NCBI GenBank assembly: GCA_012184525.1
Contig: WOFQ01000026.1
Span: forward strand, 310,001-374,000
Reading direction: 5' to 3'
From: Xenoacremonium recifei
Taxonomy: Eukaryota > Ascomycota > Sordariomycetes > Hypocreales > Nectriaceae
Length of the DNA: 64,000 nt
In this document: in pieces, positions 24,545 to 37,412 of the stretch
Layout: each line of letters starts with the position of its first letter
How positions within the stretch are numbered: position 1 is the first letter of the stretch
Notes under the pieces: generated by a model
What the model was told of the DNA's origin: nothing
Databases searched by the model: none
What the model saw: the letters and a program-made list of their open reading frames with translations, nothing else
Translations under genes and position numbers: made by a program

Positions 24545-26622
24545 ATGTCATTAGATCTCTCGAACTCCCCTCCACCTTCCCGCAGGCCCAGCGTCTGTTC
24601 ACATTCCTCAATCGAAAGCTCTTGTCCGTCGGAGGATCCTCCCCTCTGCAAAGTATGCCTCAACTTCGACCCAAAGTCGCTCAATAGCTGGCGGAATGAG
24701 CATGTCCATAGTTGCTCAACTCTGTTTCGCTCGGCGAGTGACAGTTGTGATACATGCAGAATACTGGAGAAAGCCATCCTTGCCTTCTTCAAAGTCAAGA
24801 ACCCAGAGAAGGTCATGTTTAGGGTTGGAACGCGGGCGTATCTGATCAGATCTGGCGATTCTGTCGTAGACACACGAATGTCCTTGACGTTGCGCGTCTG
24901 GGACACCGATGGTAACGACGAGGGCGGGGAAATAGATATGTATAAGTGTGCTGGTGAGAACACCCCTTCAATGTGGCTGAACTTCCGAATGATATTGCTT
25001 CTTTCAGCTAACCTGGCCAAGACGGGCCTTGTCCATGGCCAATCTTTACAGAAAAGTCTCATCTTCCCAAAAGCACAGCATCATTGACGAGCTTCAATTG
25101 GGCAAAGGCGCAATTAGAGAATTGCTTGGCTCGTCATCCAGGATGTGGCACCGACTCCGACAGCCCGCCCTTACCTACCAGAGTGCTTGATGTGGGATTG
25201 GGCATGGCTTCCAATTATATCAAAGTTCTTGAGACCAATTCTTTGCGGGGGAATTATCTGACGCTCAGCCACCGCTGGGGAGATCCATCGCTGATGCCAA
25301 CAAGACTAACTGCACATACTTTAAAAGACTACCGAGACAATATTCCTTACGACTCACTTCCACGCACCTTTCAACATGCTGTTACAGCCGCAAGGAGATT
25401 GAACATCCAGTATCTCTGGATTGACTCGATGTGTATCATCCAGAGTGACGATAAACATGATTCGCCCGAAGAAAGAGAACTGTCTCGGCGAGACTGGGAA
25501 CGGGAATCTAGTAGGATGTGCTCCATTTACCAAAACTCGTACCTTACGTTGGCTGCGGTGTCTTCCACTAACTGTACAGATGGTCTTTTCGAAACTAAGC
25601 TCATCAAGATTGAAGGCGGCAACGCTGATGGTCGATATCAGATTTTTGCACGCAAGGCTATTTCTCATGATCCCGAATCATTTCCCCTGCTTCGACGAGG
25701 CTGGGTTATGCAAGAGAGACTACTTTCGCCACGGACGCTTTATTGCGCTGAACAAGTGCTCATTTGGCATTGTAATCTCCATAGAGTTTGCCAGTGTGCA
25801 TCGGATCCTATCGAAGTAGTCGGTCCGAAATACATCAAACTTCCCCATGTCAACCAGCTAAAGGCAGATTCTTCACGACCCGAATTGATCAAGAGGTGGT
25901 ATAATATTATTGAGCAATACTCAGTAGCTTCCTTAACTTATCAGTCTGATAAGTTAGCTGCGATTGATGGCATCGCCAAGTATATGCAGCCTTTGAGAAA
26001 CTGCGACTATCTGGCAGGACTGTGGGCTGATTCTCTCGGCTACGACCTTCTCTGGCGCGTACCAAGGTCTAGCGATTGGAGACAACTAAAACGAAAGAGG
26101 ATAACCCTGGCCGACACCCCTTCAACCAAAACACAGTGGAGTTCCAACAAATATCTGTTTCCAACATGGTCTTGGGCATCTATCCCAGAATGGCAAGTGC
26201 GGTGGGAGGGACTAAGAGAGGATGATGAAGACACTCTCGTGAAGCATATTAACGAGCGACCTTCCACCACACAAGACACACTCCGGTCCTTTGAGCTACG
26301 GTTGCGTGGGGTGCTTGTTCCAAGCACGCTGGAAGTTCTCAGATTACCATCCCATTTGTATTATCCCGATCTCGAAGATTCGTCCAAGCCGGAAACACAA
26401 GTGCATTGCCTACGGGTAATGCGACGGGGCAATCATTACTATTCGCTGGCACTCCGGTGTATAGATAGCGATAGAAACGTCTATGAGAGGATAGGATTGC
26501 TGAAACACAGAGACCCTAGAGGACAGTCTCAACCCCCCAGACAATCAACAGCAGGTTTGCCGCCTTGGTGGGTAGCTCACGAGCGATGGCAGGGCAAAGA
26601 AACCGAGATAATTTTAGTTTAG
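24545..26622 (+). CDS. HET-domain protein (heterokaryon incompatibility type)
   Basis: Exons 24545..24953 and 25022..26622, with a 68-bp intron (GTGAGA, GCTAAC, CCAAG); 669 aa. The join gives KCADGPCPWPIFTEK followed by ASFNWAKAQLENC-like text, the usual lead-in to HET. The domain itself shows YLTLSHRWG, LPRTFQHAVTAARRLNIQYL, WIDSMCIIQ and MCSIYQNSYLTLAAV, in the order known for HET, then RRGWVMQERLLSPRTLYCAE. HET domains execute non-self-recognition cell death and resemble TIR enzymes in fold. The ATG at 24545 is the first in frame. Confidence 0.9.
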
Positions 26623-27503
26623 TACCTCTATTATACGTGGATAAGACTGCTCAACTATTTTCTAATCAATAACTGTCATTTATTATGTATGTAATAGTAG
26701 TATGGTCCTCCAACTTATGGTCTATATCTCGGAAAGATAAAGAATACATTTCGGAGTCGGAGACTGAGCAGATGTGATCAAGCTGTAATAGTGACGCATG
26801 AGGCTAGCTACGCTGTCAGGTATCATTACGTGTCCATGCCCAGATCATACAGGCACGACCGTAGGTTGGGTCTCAATCGAAATATCTGTCCATTCAAGTG
26901 GATTTCCTTCGACCGAGGCTCGTCACCCCATGTATAGGAGATAGCGGAATAGCGCAGCGCGACCACGGTGGTCCGTGGAACACATACCAGTTCGAAAGAC
27001 AGAAACTGATGAGTGAGTACTTTTGGTCTTAGCAGTCGAAGGCGTGAGCGTTCTATACTCTGTTCGTACTTGAAGTCTATCTTGGAGGGTATCGCAGTGG
27101 ATCAGAAGGTTGTCGGGAACAAGGTCAAGTTCTCATACTAGGGCCACGATCAAACTTCATCGATGTACAGACCGCGTGAAAACATGTATGAGTGGGAGGC
27201 TATACTCCTGTGTCAAATTAGATGTCTCATGGGTCTATGACACTGTATACTGTCCGAAATATTGAGCCAGTATCAGATTTGCCATATCGTGACATCTGCT
27301 GTTATATTCTGAGTTCCAAAGCTTGGTTCGGCGATTCGCTGGTGGTGGGTGTGGAAATTAACTGTCAGTAACATCGGACCCCTAACAGGCCACCTTATAT
27401 CAACACCAAGTTTATATGACGATATTCTTTCATGTATATTTACCAGCCGTGAAATAATTGCTGCGTGGTTGAACGTATAATTTCATGATTTTGCACTCGT
27501 GCC
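26623..27503. other. Convergent gap between two HET genes
   Basis: About 880 bp, AT-rich with many stops in all frames; only 3' UTRs and terminators are expected. Nothing else recognised. Confidence 0.5.
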
Positions 27504-29785
27504 CTACCCGAAAACCACTTCAGAAAGGGTTACTTCTTTGTGCATTTCCCACCATGTCTCCGAGGCCTCACCAGTTGCCAACCGGTAGGACACATTGTTG
27601 ACTATTTCAACCCACAGAACAAAATAACAATCTCTTGCATCAGTCCCAGGCACGATCACCGAACTACCGTCATCTATAGACCTGTCAGCTTTGATAAAGA
27701 TGAAGAGTAGTTGACTTTTCACTTACCGTCTTTGCTTGAGTCATCCTTCTCTTGAGATTGCCTCACGACGTCATTCCCGAGCCAGGTCGACCATCCCTTC
27801 GCAAAAGCCACCAATTCGATTGACCCAGGTCGTGAAACCGGATCAACAAAGGCTGCCGCCGACTTAGCGTTGGGAAGGGTCAATGATACCACAATATTCT
27901 TGTTCTCATCCTGGATATGGATACGACGTGGATAATCGTTGGTCGTGAACGCTTGTATCTCGGGGGTCATCACACAGCGCGCCCGACTTGTTGTGCAAGA
28001 TAGGTATTGCATCTGTTCGTTTAGAGTCGGAGTATCTGCCCAATCGAGTACAGGAACTGGATAACGAAGTCTTTGTTGAACATCGGTCTCGTGATTGTAG
28101 ATGTACAAATGTTTCGCGCCTCCAGATGGAACGAAATCATGAGGTTCGCTTTCCTGATTGTAGAGCTGCTTGGACCAGCCTTTCAACAGCAACTCTGGAT
28201 TTGGTCTAGACAGAGACCAAAGTTTGTACTTATGCCACTCTGATCTGACCCTCCTCTTGATCTTAGAGTTCGGTGAGTCTGCACAAAACCATTCTGTGAC
28301 GGGCTCTCGAAACCCAACCTTTTGTTCGTGGTAATGCCAAGGCCGCGTCAACCTGAATTCATTGTCGTATGGAAAAGTGATGTCGCCTTGCCAGCCCAGC
28401 CACGACCAACTTGGAAGCCCTTCTTTAAGTATCGCATTCGGGTCCGATCCACGCCTTTCTACATCGGCGTAAAGACTGGACCAAGATAGAAACACTTCAA
28501 AGAAGAACTCCGATAGTCCGAACAGTAGACCACCAGGGTGTACTCTGTGAAGCATAGCTTGGATTCCCGCGAATGCTCTTGGTGCATCTTCCGCGATGGT
28601 CAGGGCCCTGGTATTGAACATGGAAACCACAGGAAGAAAGTCCCATATAGTTGGAGATGGAGTGAGTTTCAACTCATGTCCTCGAGGTCGAGAAGCCCAA
28701 GAATTGTCCACTTGAGGATCAGATATCATGTGTTCTTGCCAATGTGCACACTGACATTCCCATTCCAAGAGCCTGTCTGTGAACACTAGACGCCGCCGAG
28801 AAAAGAGCCACTCCTGAAAGGTCCACCCTCGTCGATGATAGGAATACTTGTCACCTGATGTTGGATCTAAAGGTAGAGGCTTTGCACAAAGGTTTTCCCC
28901 GTTAGCCAGAGGGTACACTCTCATTTGCAGGTTTCTCGGTTTAGACACATCACGAATCCCACGAAGACCAAACTCGGCACCACGACCAGCCGAAGCCATG
29001 ATGTTGAATGTCGAGTTAGCATATAATAACTGCATCTGATTCAAGTTCTGGCTCAAACTCTTGGGGTCATCCTGGATGATGCAAAGAGCATCCACCCAAA
29101 GATATCTCTCGCCGAGACACTTCACCAGGTCCATTGTGTTCTGAATAGTTTCCGGAAGCTGAGAAGCAAAATGCGGCAAGTTGAGTGCGCCTGGTTTTCG
29201 GAGGTCATGGGTAGTGGCCTTGGTATTTTTGAGGTTGCGCCCCAGTCCCCATGTATATGACAGAGCAACGTACGATGTGCCTTTGGAAGGGGAGGTGACT
29301 ATGCAAGAGTCCACAACGTCGATCAGAAACTCGGGTTCGGCTGGCTCAACTCCTTTCAGCCAAGGTGGCTCGTGGCATCTGTCTTGATGGCGAGTCTTGC
29401 ATAGTGAAATCCAGTTTCGGATAACATCAAGATCAATCCATTGGGGGTTTGGTAGAACAGCTCGTCCCGGATGGTCGGGAAAGTCACTCCGCAGGACGAG
29501 TTCCATTGCCGTGGAGGAGGTATTGTCGAACATAATGCCACCATCCGGAGTCTCGTGCGCGAGACCGAACCGAGTACTTGTTTGGCTCGACTCCTTTTTC
29601 AACCCCAGTTGCAGATGCGGAAATGCGTCCAAGGGCTGATCAAAGTTACAGGCGTCACGAAAGGAGTGGGCATGAACACAGCCACTGTCGGATATATCTG
29701 ACACATCCCCGAGTATGTCATCATCCCATTCTTCGAAAGGAGCCGCAGAAATGTCAATAACTGTCTCGCAGGTAGGGCAAGCCAT
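27504..29785 (-). CDS. HET-domain protein with N-terminal cysteine-containing extension
   Basis: Exons 29785..27727 and 27673..27504, with a 53-bp intron (GTAAGT, CTGAC branch 12 bases before TATAG); 742 aa. The HET motifs are YVALSYTWG, LPETIQNTMDLVKCLGERYL, WVDALCIIQDD and MQLLYANSTFNIMAS, then RRGWTFQEWLFSRRRLVF. The first ~100 residues (MACPTCETVID, then an acidic run and CVHAHSFRDAC) are not in the HET domain; the CPTC and C/H residues could bind metal but are not a known finger. Two closer acceptors (AAAG and GACAG) exist; TATAG was chosen for branch distance and frame. It is convergent with the other HET gene but clearly a different subtype. Confidence 0.88.
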
Positions 29786-32700
29786 CTTGAATGAAAATTG
29801 TAACCGTATCAGAAATGAATGAATAAGCCGTATTTAGTTCAAGGCTGCGTTGGTGATGGTGGCAAGCTTGCTGCGGTGCATGTAAGGTAGGCAATCAATC
29901 AAGGATGCGGGTTTAGAATTGCCGCACCAAGGTGCAGCGGTCACGTAAGCATTTGTCGCCCACCATTCAACCACTCAGGGGTTGCAACAACAGAAGTCCC
30001 AAGGCGATACCATTATGGCCGAAACAGCGGTTTGTAATAATGTGCTCCAACTAAAAGCTCGATAGAACTTACCTGAGTCTCCTTTCATAGTTATTAATAC
30101 CTGGGCGAACCCTAGAGGCTATGCGTTCAAGACAGGGATGTATAGGGAAAATAATTGCGACACAAGTTGGGATTATTTTGACACTGTGTTTGAACACTGA
30201 CGAACGCATAATTACACTCTGATGGGTTATGCTATCTGCTGTTGAATCTAATCAATATATAACCTTATGATGGCACCAGCTATGATGAGTAGAGAACTTT
30301 GATTAGACTGGCTCTAGAGTCCCTAAGTTGCTTCCCGTTTGTAGTTCAATTGTATAAGGCAGCATTATGATTCTCAAGATGTTTATTTTCTGAACGTGGT
30401 TGATTATTGCCGCAACAGACGGAGTCAATGACGGGCATTGGCCTTTCTAAGAAGGGAAGGTAGATAAGGTCGAAAACAAAAGTGATCACATAGATGATAA
30501 CTTCACGCCCTTCGTGGAATAGCCGGGACTGCTGAAGGCCGGGGTTTTAAGAGATCCTTGACCTGGCTCTGAACTCGACGGATTTCTCCGAATCACAGTG
30601 ATGTTTACTCCGGCACCATCTAAGGACGCTGATAGGAGAAAGTACGAGAATTTTGCTGCCTAAACTAAGGATGTACTACAGTCTAATACCTTGAAACACT
30701 CTACTAGTACGTACCCAAAGGGCCTGAGTGTAGGACAAGTAAGGTTTCAGGCCCATCCGCTCTAAGCTGACACTTACAGCCATGTTGAAACTACAAAGTT
30801 TGATCCTTTAGAACCATATTGACACCATACTAGAGCCAAAATATTGGATGAGATTCCTCCAGAGTGCCCAAACTGTGGGTATTTGCGGTGAGTGTCGGAA
30901 CCGAGATAAACTGGCCCCAGAGGCGATGTAGATTGCGTGACCCTTTTGGCAAGACATTTACCTCTCACGGAGTTAGAAGAAATACCGGTCAAGGCACATC
31001 ATGATACCATAATCTAAAAGCTGGAAACAGTTCATGTGCCTGCATTACTCGATGAGTCTCCATTCCTCGCTCTATAGCCTGAAAGTCCAATGAACGGCGT
31101 CTACGGCGCATCATCGAGAGCATTGAAGAGGAATGAGACCAATATCAAGCAATCGACAGAATGCCTAAGAGACAACCGCGCGAGAACCTCGATCCTAGTC
31201 GACCTAAGACTTCTTGATTAGAGTGGCTTTGATGTTCAAGCCGAAGCTTTTTAGTTGACTAGTATGTCACGATGAGCTTGGCTATTGGTTGCTGGGTAAG
31301 CGGTAAGACCCCCAATAGACGTATCTCGGAAAGTCAGAAAGCAGCTGGCTAAGATCTCACTTCTCCACTACGCTTCTCATTGTCAGTCTAAGATTTATTC
31401 CTTGGTTTCTGGGAAAAAAAGACGGAGTAATCTGGGGAAATTGGGGGTTCGCTCCGGACGGGAATCCCACGCAGATCAATGGGGGTCAATATCTCGTCAT
31501 GTCCTCAGAGTCTGGAACGATTCTTGAGGTGCTGTGACGGTTCCATCCTTTAGGCCTTTGCGGGGGTGCATGATAATGACGGGGTACTCGTCACTAGGAA
31601 CTTATTCGGATGCGGACCCGGCCTGCTAAGCGGTAGCTTTCCCGCTTACACTTTTCAAGAGCGGGCGCAAAGTCAAATAACATTAAGCATAAGACGTATT
31701 TCTTCTTATCTCTCGGAGCTTAGAGTTCCCGAAAGGTTGAATGGCCAGTCAGAAGTGTTGGAGTTTCCCCGACAAGAACACTCAACCCTGTAGGTTAGGT
31801 AGACAAGACGAGCAGCTGCGTTAATGACCGCAGTGGCTGGCTCAATTGACCGCACGCGTCGATCTCTGCAGCTGCCAACATGGGAATACTTGTAGAGTCT
31901 AGGGACGGCAGGCCCCTGCTAGCGCGCGCGCTGAGGGAACGGCAGCATTTTGCGACCAGATCTACGTAGCACGGAGTAATCTGTATGGATTACTCCGTAG
32001 TGCAACAGTGTAGGGACATGGGTTCGGTGGTGAGCTTATTCGATGGGCATTGCCGACTTGCTTCTGCATGGCCCGTCCCCTGTAATACTTACCGTTTCTT
32101 GTAACATTGGCAATCTGGTTGGCTGTATAGAGCAAGACGGCCGTACAACGGTGGCGGGATCTCATAGAATCATGCATTTAATTCTGCTGCCTTGTATCCT
32201 AGACATGGGAGCCCAAAAGAGGAATCCGAGAGAGTTCAAGGGAACACGGCTCCCGGCACCAGAAGACTCTGCAAGCCTGATCGCAGGCATGTCTAAAGGT
32301 GAAAATGAGACATCCGGAAGTGAGAGTGATGACGGAGCCGCATAACGAGATGCTTGTGGCAATGATCAGCGGGTTTCGGTTGGACGCGGTGAGAAGACGG
32401 GAGACACAGAGGCAGTAGCCCGGGCTCCGTACCACCGAGCTCTTTGTACCTCAAACCAACAGACGAAGACTATCCCGTAAGTGTATCGTTCCATACTCCA
32501 TCGTTGTTAAATCGTTGGTCGCCTTGTAGTGGAGCTGGAGCCTCCACAGGGTCACAGAGATTCTGGGTTTCTGCAGCACTACCCCGGCTTGGATCCGCGA
32601 TGCATGCCTGAGCGTGTCTCGGACAACCAGCGAGCCAGTAAGAAGTCAGAGAATCTCGCTGCCTATTCAATTGACTCCTCTCAAGACGCGTTGCTACCGA

Positions 32701-33569
32701 CTAACCTAGCGGTGTATGGTGTTGAGATTCATGACACCGGGGTCAGACCAACTTGACCCCCAACTAACATGCTCGAGTAGGAAAGGCATGACAAACTCGA
32801 TGATACTGCAGTGGTGAGTAAAGGTAACTGTAGGATACAAACTCTCTTTGTGAAGCTGAAGACGCTTTCATCGCGGGAGGCTTGCCAAGCGCCCGCTGGG
32901 CGAGACCTTGTCTCAAACAGTTGATAGCCCTTAACACTTCTTTACCTCTCACACGCGATCCGTAGTTAAGCAGTACAACACGCTCTATCGGACCGAAGCT
33001 CCCAGTGCCGAGACACAGCATTGCGGAGAGGGCGGCGGATATGGCATGCATTTGGTGTGGATGTCTAAGAGACGTTGAACCACGACGTCAGGATACCCTC
33101 CACACAGCGTTGCAGATCGACAAAACCTGAGATCCTGTCTGGTAGGAGCATTTCTCCAGTCTACTAACGGCCATTGGGACACACAAACGGGCGTTCTACC
33201 TCTAGTGTCCAGAGACAGCCAGAACAGTGGCCACCACTCCATGATGCGTCTGTCTTACACGCCCCCTGAGCCCACTGTTCACAGCATCTGCAGGCGCATT
33301 GACAGTTACACTGCCGCGGATGTACAAAAAAAACGACTGGAGCAGAAATCCTGGTGTTTCAATCGCGCTAAATGAGCAGAAAACGAACGTTGTCCAAGAC
33401 AAGGATACGCGATCGCCTTCCGAGAGCGTGGTCAACGTTGGCGCTCCTTCCCCCGGCCGCGATACTCCAGAATATCCGCCTCCGTATGCGGCCAGCCTTG
33501 TGATGGAGGACGAGCAACCTTGTGGGACGCACATGGATTAGCCTCTCTAGAAACGGCCGCTGGAAGAAC
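29786..33569. other. Gene-poor 3.8-kb region
   Basis: No ORF above ~110 codons has recognisable content, and all frames carry many stops. It holds two ACGGAGTAATC motifs (31422 and 31971, the latter in an inverted repeat). It could be a decayed transposon or gene plus the long promoter of the transporter; I could not identify an ancestral element. Confidence 0.45.
31970..32000. repeat. Inverted repeat with ACGGAGTAATC arms
   Basis: ACGGAGTAATC (31971-31981) and GATTACTCCGT (31988-31998) are perfect 11-bp complementary arms around TGTATG. This could be a hairpin or the terminus of a small element. Confidence 0.85.
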
Positions 33570-33611
33570 CTGGAGAAGAGCGTTTCCGTTCATCCTGGGG
33601 AAGACCTGGGG
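33570..33611. promoter_or_regulatory. Three clustered SYGGRG (CreA/Mig1-type) sites
   Basis: CTGGAG at 33570 and CTGGGG at 33595 and 33606, the last two inside a tandem CTGGGGAAGAC duplication. SYGGRG is the known CreA carbon-repressor motif, and tandem pairs are favoured. They lie 215-256 bases upstream of the transporter ATG. Glucose repression is inferred. Confidence 0.5.
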
Positions 33612-33825
33612 AAGACCGCGACTTCAAATAGAGGCCGTTGCCCCTCGTCCGTTGTACTGGTTTTTCTCCAGAAGTCGTGGCCACTTGATTCGCGCTCATC
33701 TTGCCTTCTCCCATTGTCTCAATTCTTGGCCTGTCGATCCCGTGCCGCTGACACGCCCCCTTCTCCCTTTTTAAATACCATATCTACAACAGCCCCCCCT
33801 CCGCCAAGGCATTGTCCACTCTACC

Positions 33826-35945
33826 ATGGCTGATATTGACACTGCGCCGAGAGTGTCTTCATACGACACCATGGACGACAAGCCCACCGCCGTTGTGCAT
33901 GAGAATGTCGACCTCTCAGAGAACCTCGAGGCCAAGTACGTGACCACTCTTACACGCTGTATTTACGCGTCTCTGTAACTTCATGCACTAACTTGCTCTC
34001 AGGATCCGGAATCCTCTTGAGGGAATCCCGCGTGACCAGCTCATGCGCGATGTTGAGGCCTTCGCCCAAGAGCGCGGCCTTCAGGACAAGGTCTCGATCT
34101 TGAAGAAGGGCGCACTCGTCGCGCAGAACCCCAACCACGCTGCAAACATTGATGGACCAGAGAAGCTCACCGATCGCGAGCTTGAGGTTCTCGAGTACGA
34201 GGTCAAGCACAAGTGGCGCATGCCGAAGCGCCTGTTCCTCACCATTGCGACATGCTCCATTGGTGCGGCTGTCCAAGGCTGGGATCAGACTGGCACCAAT
34301 GGCGCCAACTTGTTCTTCCCTGATGTATATGGCATTGGATCAAGTAGTGTGCGCGACCGAATGATCGTTGGTATCCTCAATGCCGCTCCTTATCTCGGCA
34401 GCGCGTAAGTGTTCCGCCTTTCCGTGGTCTTTCTCCCAATGTTACTGACACTTGGTAATAGTCTTTGCGGCTGCTGGCTTTCCGACCCTTTCAACAACCT
34501 CCTCGGTCGCCGAGGTGTCATCTTCTTCGCCTCTCAGTTTTGCGTCTGGCCAGTCATCGGATCTGCCCTCTGCCATACCTGGAAGACCCAGCTGGTCTGC
34601 CGTGTGATTCTGGGGATCGGCATGGGCGCCAAAGCCTCGACTGTTCCAATCTACGCTGCTGAAAACGCACCCGCCAGTATTCGAGGAGCACTAGTCATGT
34701 CCTGGCAGATGTGGACTGCATTTGGCATCTTCCTGGGAACCGCCTTCAACCTCGCTGTCTTTTACGTGCCCCATATCAACTGGCGTCTTATGCTTGGTGC
34801 CCCCTTCATCCCTGCTATTCCGCTGATCTGCCTCATCTACTTCTGTCCCGAGTCTCCTCGTTGGTATATGAAGAAGGGCCGTTATGCCGATGCTTGGAAG
34901 TCCATGATGCAGCTCCGCAATGACGAGATCCAAGTTGCGCGTGATATTTACTACATCAGTGCCCAGCTTGACATTGAGCACAAGATCATCGGTCATACCA
35001 ACTACGTTACTCGATTCACTCAGCTGTTCACTGTTCCGCGTGTTCGTCGCGCCAACTTGGCTGCCTTCACTGTCATGATCGCTCAGCAGATGTGCGGTAA
35101 GTAACTCAGGCACGAGCGACCAAATCCGCAACTAATTGACTCGCAGGTATCAATATTATTGCCTTTTACTCCTCCACCGTCTTCGTCGAGGCTGGTATGT
35201 CTCAGTTCAGAGCCATGGTCGGCTCCTTTGGCTTCGGTCTCATCAACTGGCTGTTCGCCTTCCCTGCTTTCTGGACCATCGACACCTTCGGTCGACGAAC
35301 ACTACTTCTGTTCACCTTCCCCAACATGATCTGGACTCTCCTTGCCGCCGGTCTCTGCACACTTCTCCCCATGAGCAGCGGCGACACTCGAACTGGCCTC
35401 ATTTGCCTGTTTGTCTATCTCTTTGCTAGTAAGTTGCCTCTACATCATTGCCTCACTTACATGTCTGACTCATTACCTCAGTTTTCTATTCTCCCGGTGA
35501 AGGACCTGTCCCATTTACCTACTCTGCTGAGGTATATCCTCTTTCCCACCGAGAGACCGGAATGGGCTTTGCTGTCGCAACCTGTCTCTTCTGGGCCTCT
35601 GTCTTGGGTACATCGTTCCCCTTCATCCTCGACCGCCTTCACACCCTGGGCGCTTTCGGCCTCTATGCCGGTTTAAACGCTGTCGCCTTTGTCATGATCT
35701 TCTTCTTCGTACCCGAGACTAAGCAGCGCACTCTGGAGGAACTCGACTGGGTCTTTGCCGTGCCCGTCCGCAAATTTGCCAAGTACCAGCTTACCCAGGC
35801 TGCTCCCTGGTGGATCAGACGATACGTCCTTTGGCAGCGCGATGCCAAGTTGGAGCCTCTCTACCACTTCCAGCATGTCGCAAACGTGTCCAGCGACCGC
35901 GTCTCTGACCCCGAGACTCCTCCTGAGTCTACCAAGAAGCTATAG
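33826..35945 (+). CDS. MFS sugar/polyol transporter (sugar porter family)
   Basis: Five exons: 33826..33935, 34003..34404, 34462..35096, 35147..35428 and 35482..35945; 630 aa. All introns are 50-67 bp with standard sites. A ~100-residue cytosolic N-terminus precedes the first membrane helix (CSIGAAVQGWDQTGTNGANL). Sugar-porter signatures present: GRRGVIFF, PESPRWYMKKGR, QQMCGINIIAFYSS, DTFGRRTLLLF and PETKQRTLEELDWVF. The long C-tail (FAKYQLTQAAPWWIRRYVLW) is seen in a subgroup often annotated as myo-inositol/polyol transporters. Substrate not determinable. Confidence 0.9.
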
Positions 35946-36368
35946 ATCTAGACGGCCACCCGTCTGATCGTTGGATCTGTTGCTTGTTCATGATGTGCAT
36001 TCTTTACTTTGGACATAACGATTTTGTCATATTTTGATGGGTGGTTTCGGGTAGAGACATTGGGTCTTCCATGTAGCAGATACCAATTGCTTAAGTCGCG
36101 TTGTTTTATGGAGTAGGGAATTAGCGAAAGCTTTGTAGTCACGTAATACTACAAAGAATAAGCGTGGTGCGATGCGCAAGACCCCGTTATTTAATCGAAT
36201 GTGACTTTTCATACTACCTATAACTAGCACTTTTAGACCAAGTAAAAGCATGGTCATGGGGATCATTCTAGAGAACCTCAAACTAACATCCTGACTGGCG
36301 ATATCCTTCAAAGCAAAACCATCCCAACAAAGCGAAAAGCAAATCTCATCACCAAAAGCAAGTTCTGT
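35946..36368. other. Convergent intergenic region
   Basis: 423 bp, AT-rich, between two convergent stops. Only 3' UTR sequence is expected. Confidence 0.5.
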
Positions 36369-37133
36369 TCAGTTCTTACAGAACCAGAGACAAACCACCG
36401 GCTTTTCATTCGGATGTCCCGTTCGCGACGAGTCCCAACCAACATCCTTGATTGTCTTCTTCATAGCCTCCTTGTCATCGCCATTGAAGTTGAAACCCTT
36501 GTACCATTTTCCATTACCTCCGCTGATGACCTCGAAGCACTTGTTCTTCTTGGGCTCGGGGTTGTAGCAGCCGAAACCCTTGAGGAGCTCAGCGAGGCTC
36601 GTGCCGCAAGGGATATGCGTCGCGATGAAGGGGATCTGGGCGTTCGCAGGCAGCTGCCAGGGAGGAGTGGTGCTCTTGAAGACGTGGACTTTTGCGTGTT
36701 CAGCCGGGAAGAAGTAGTTGTAGCCGGGCTCGCAGCCCATGCCACCTGAGGAATTTGTCATTTGGGCGGCGGGCATCGAGGGATCGACGTTGGGACATGG
36801 CTGCGGCTGTCGGGGTAGCATGGTACCAGTGCCATTTGGCTGCACGGCAAACGTCTGCTGTGTGGTGAAGCCGGGGACGGCCGAAGGGTTAGGCACCATG
36901 TATGGCGCGTAGGAAGCATAGGCGGGCATTTGGTAGCCCATGGTCTGCATAGAGTAAGCTATGTTGGGGAACTGGGCGAAGGCGTAGCTTCCGCCAAAGG
37001 CATTGTAGCCAGGACCACCAACGTGAGGGATGTAAGGCTGTCCCTGGGAAGGGACGGGGGCACCAGCAGGGGCAAAGGAAGGACGAGAGCCGGACGGATC
37101 ACGGCCTGTCATCGGGTTCCAACCGCTAGACAT
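36369..37133 (-). CDS. Conserved-looking protein with Pro/Tyr/Gln-rich N-terminus
   Basis: 254 aa, intronless, ATG preceded by a CT-rich leader and a TATATA box about 165 bases upstream (near 37300). Residues 1-130 are disordered and rich in Pro, Gly, Tyr and Gln (such as PNIAYSMQTMGYQMPAYASY). Residues ~140-254 look folded: HAKVHVFKSTTPPWQLP, then IPCGTSLAELLKGFGCYNP and a C-terminal KPVVCLWFCKN. The ordered part has the feel of a conserved fungal domain, but I cannot name it. No signal peptide or membrane helix. Confidence 0.7.
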   Translation of the reverse strand: MSSGWNPMTGRDPSGSRPSFAPAGAPVPSQGQPYIPHVGGPGYNAFGGSYAFAQFPNIAYSMQTMGYQMPAYASYAPYMVPNPSAVPGFTTQQTFAVQPNGTGTMLPRQPQPCPNVDPSMPAAQMTNSSGGMGCEPGYNYFFPAEHAKVHVFKSTTPPWQLPANAQIPFIATHIPCGTSLAELLKGFGCYNPEPKKNKCFEVISGGNGKWYKGFNFNGDDKEAMKKTIKDVGWDSSRTGHPNEKPVVCLWFCKN

Positions 37134-37412
37134 ATCGAAGGTCGGAAGTAAGGGCAGGGGTAGGATAGGGAAGTTGTGAAGTTGTCAAAAAGGTTGCCAA
37201 GTGTGAACCCAACGGTAAAGCAAAGGGTTGAAAGTTGCTTGCCAGTGTCCGGGGACTGGTCCTTGGCGGGTTGGATCCCAAGAAACGGGCGGGACGGTAT
37301 ATAAAGGATTTAGAATTGTGTGATGAGATGTCGGAGGATGATCAGGTGGGAGATAGGTGCGATTCAGCTGTTGGACGCGAGAGCGATCAGGGTCTGGAGA
37401 TGTCAGTGATGT

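Noticed and set aside
33299..33541. 80-codon ORF before the sugar transporter
   Set aside because: No intron link to the transporter, no domain; likely promoter sequence.
37134..37412. Extension of the broken gene through a further GTAAGT...CTCCAG intron to a stop at 37185
   Set aside because: The reading is open and the splice sites are good, but it would run through the TATA box and leader of the next gene, ending 51 bp from its ATG.
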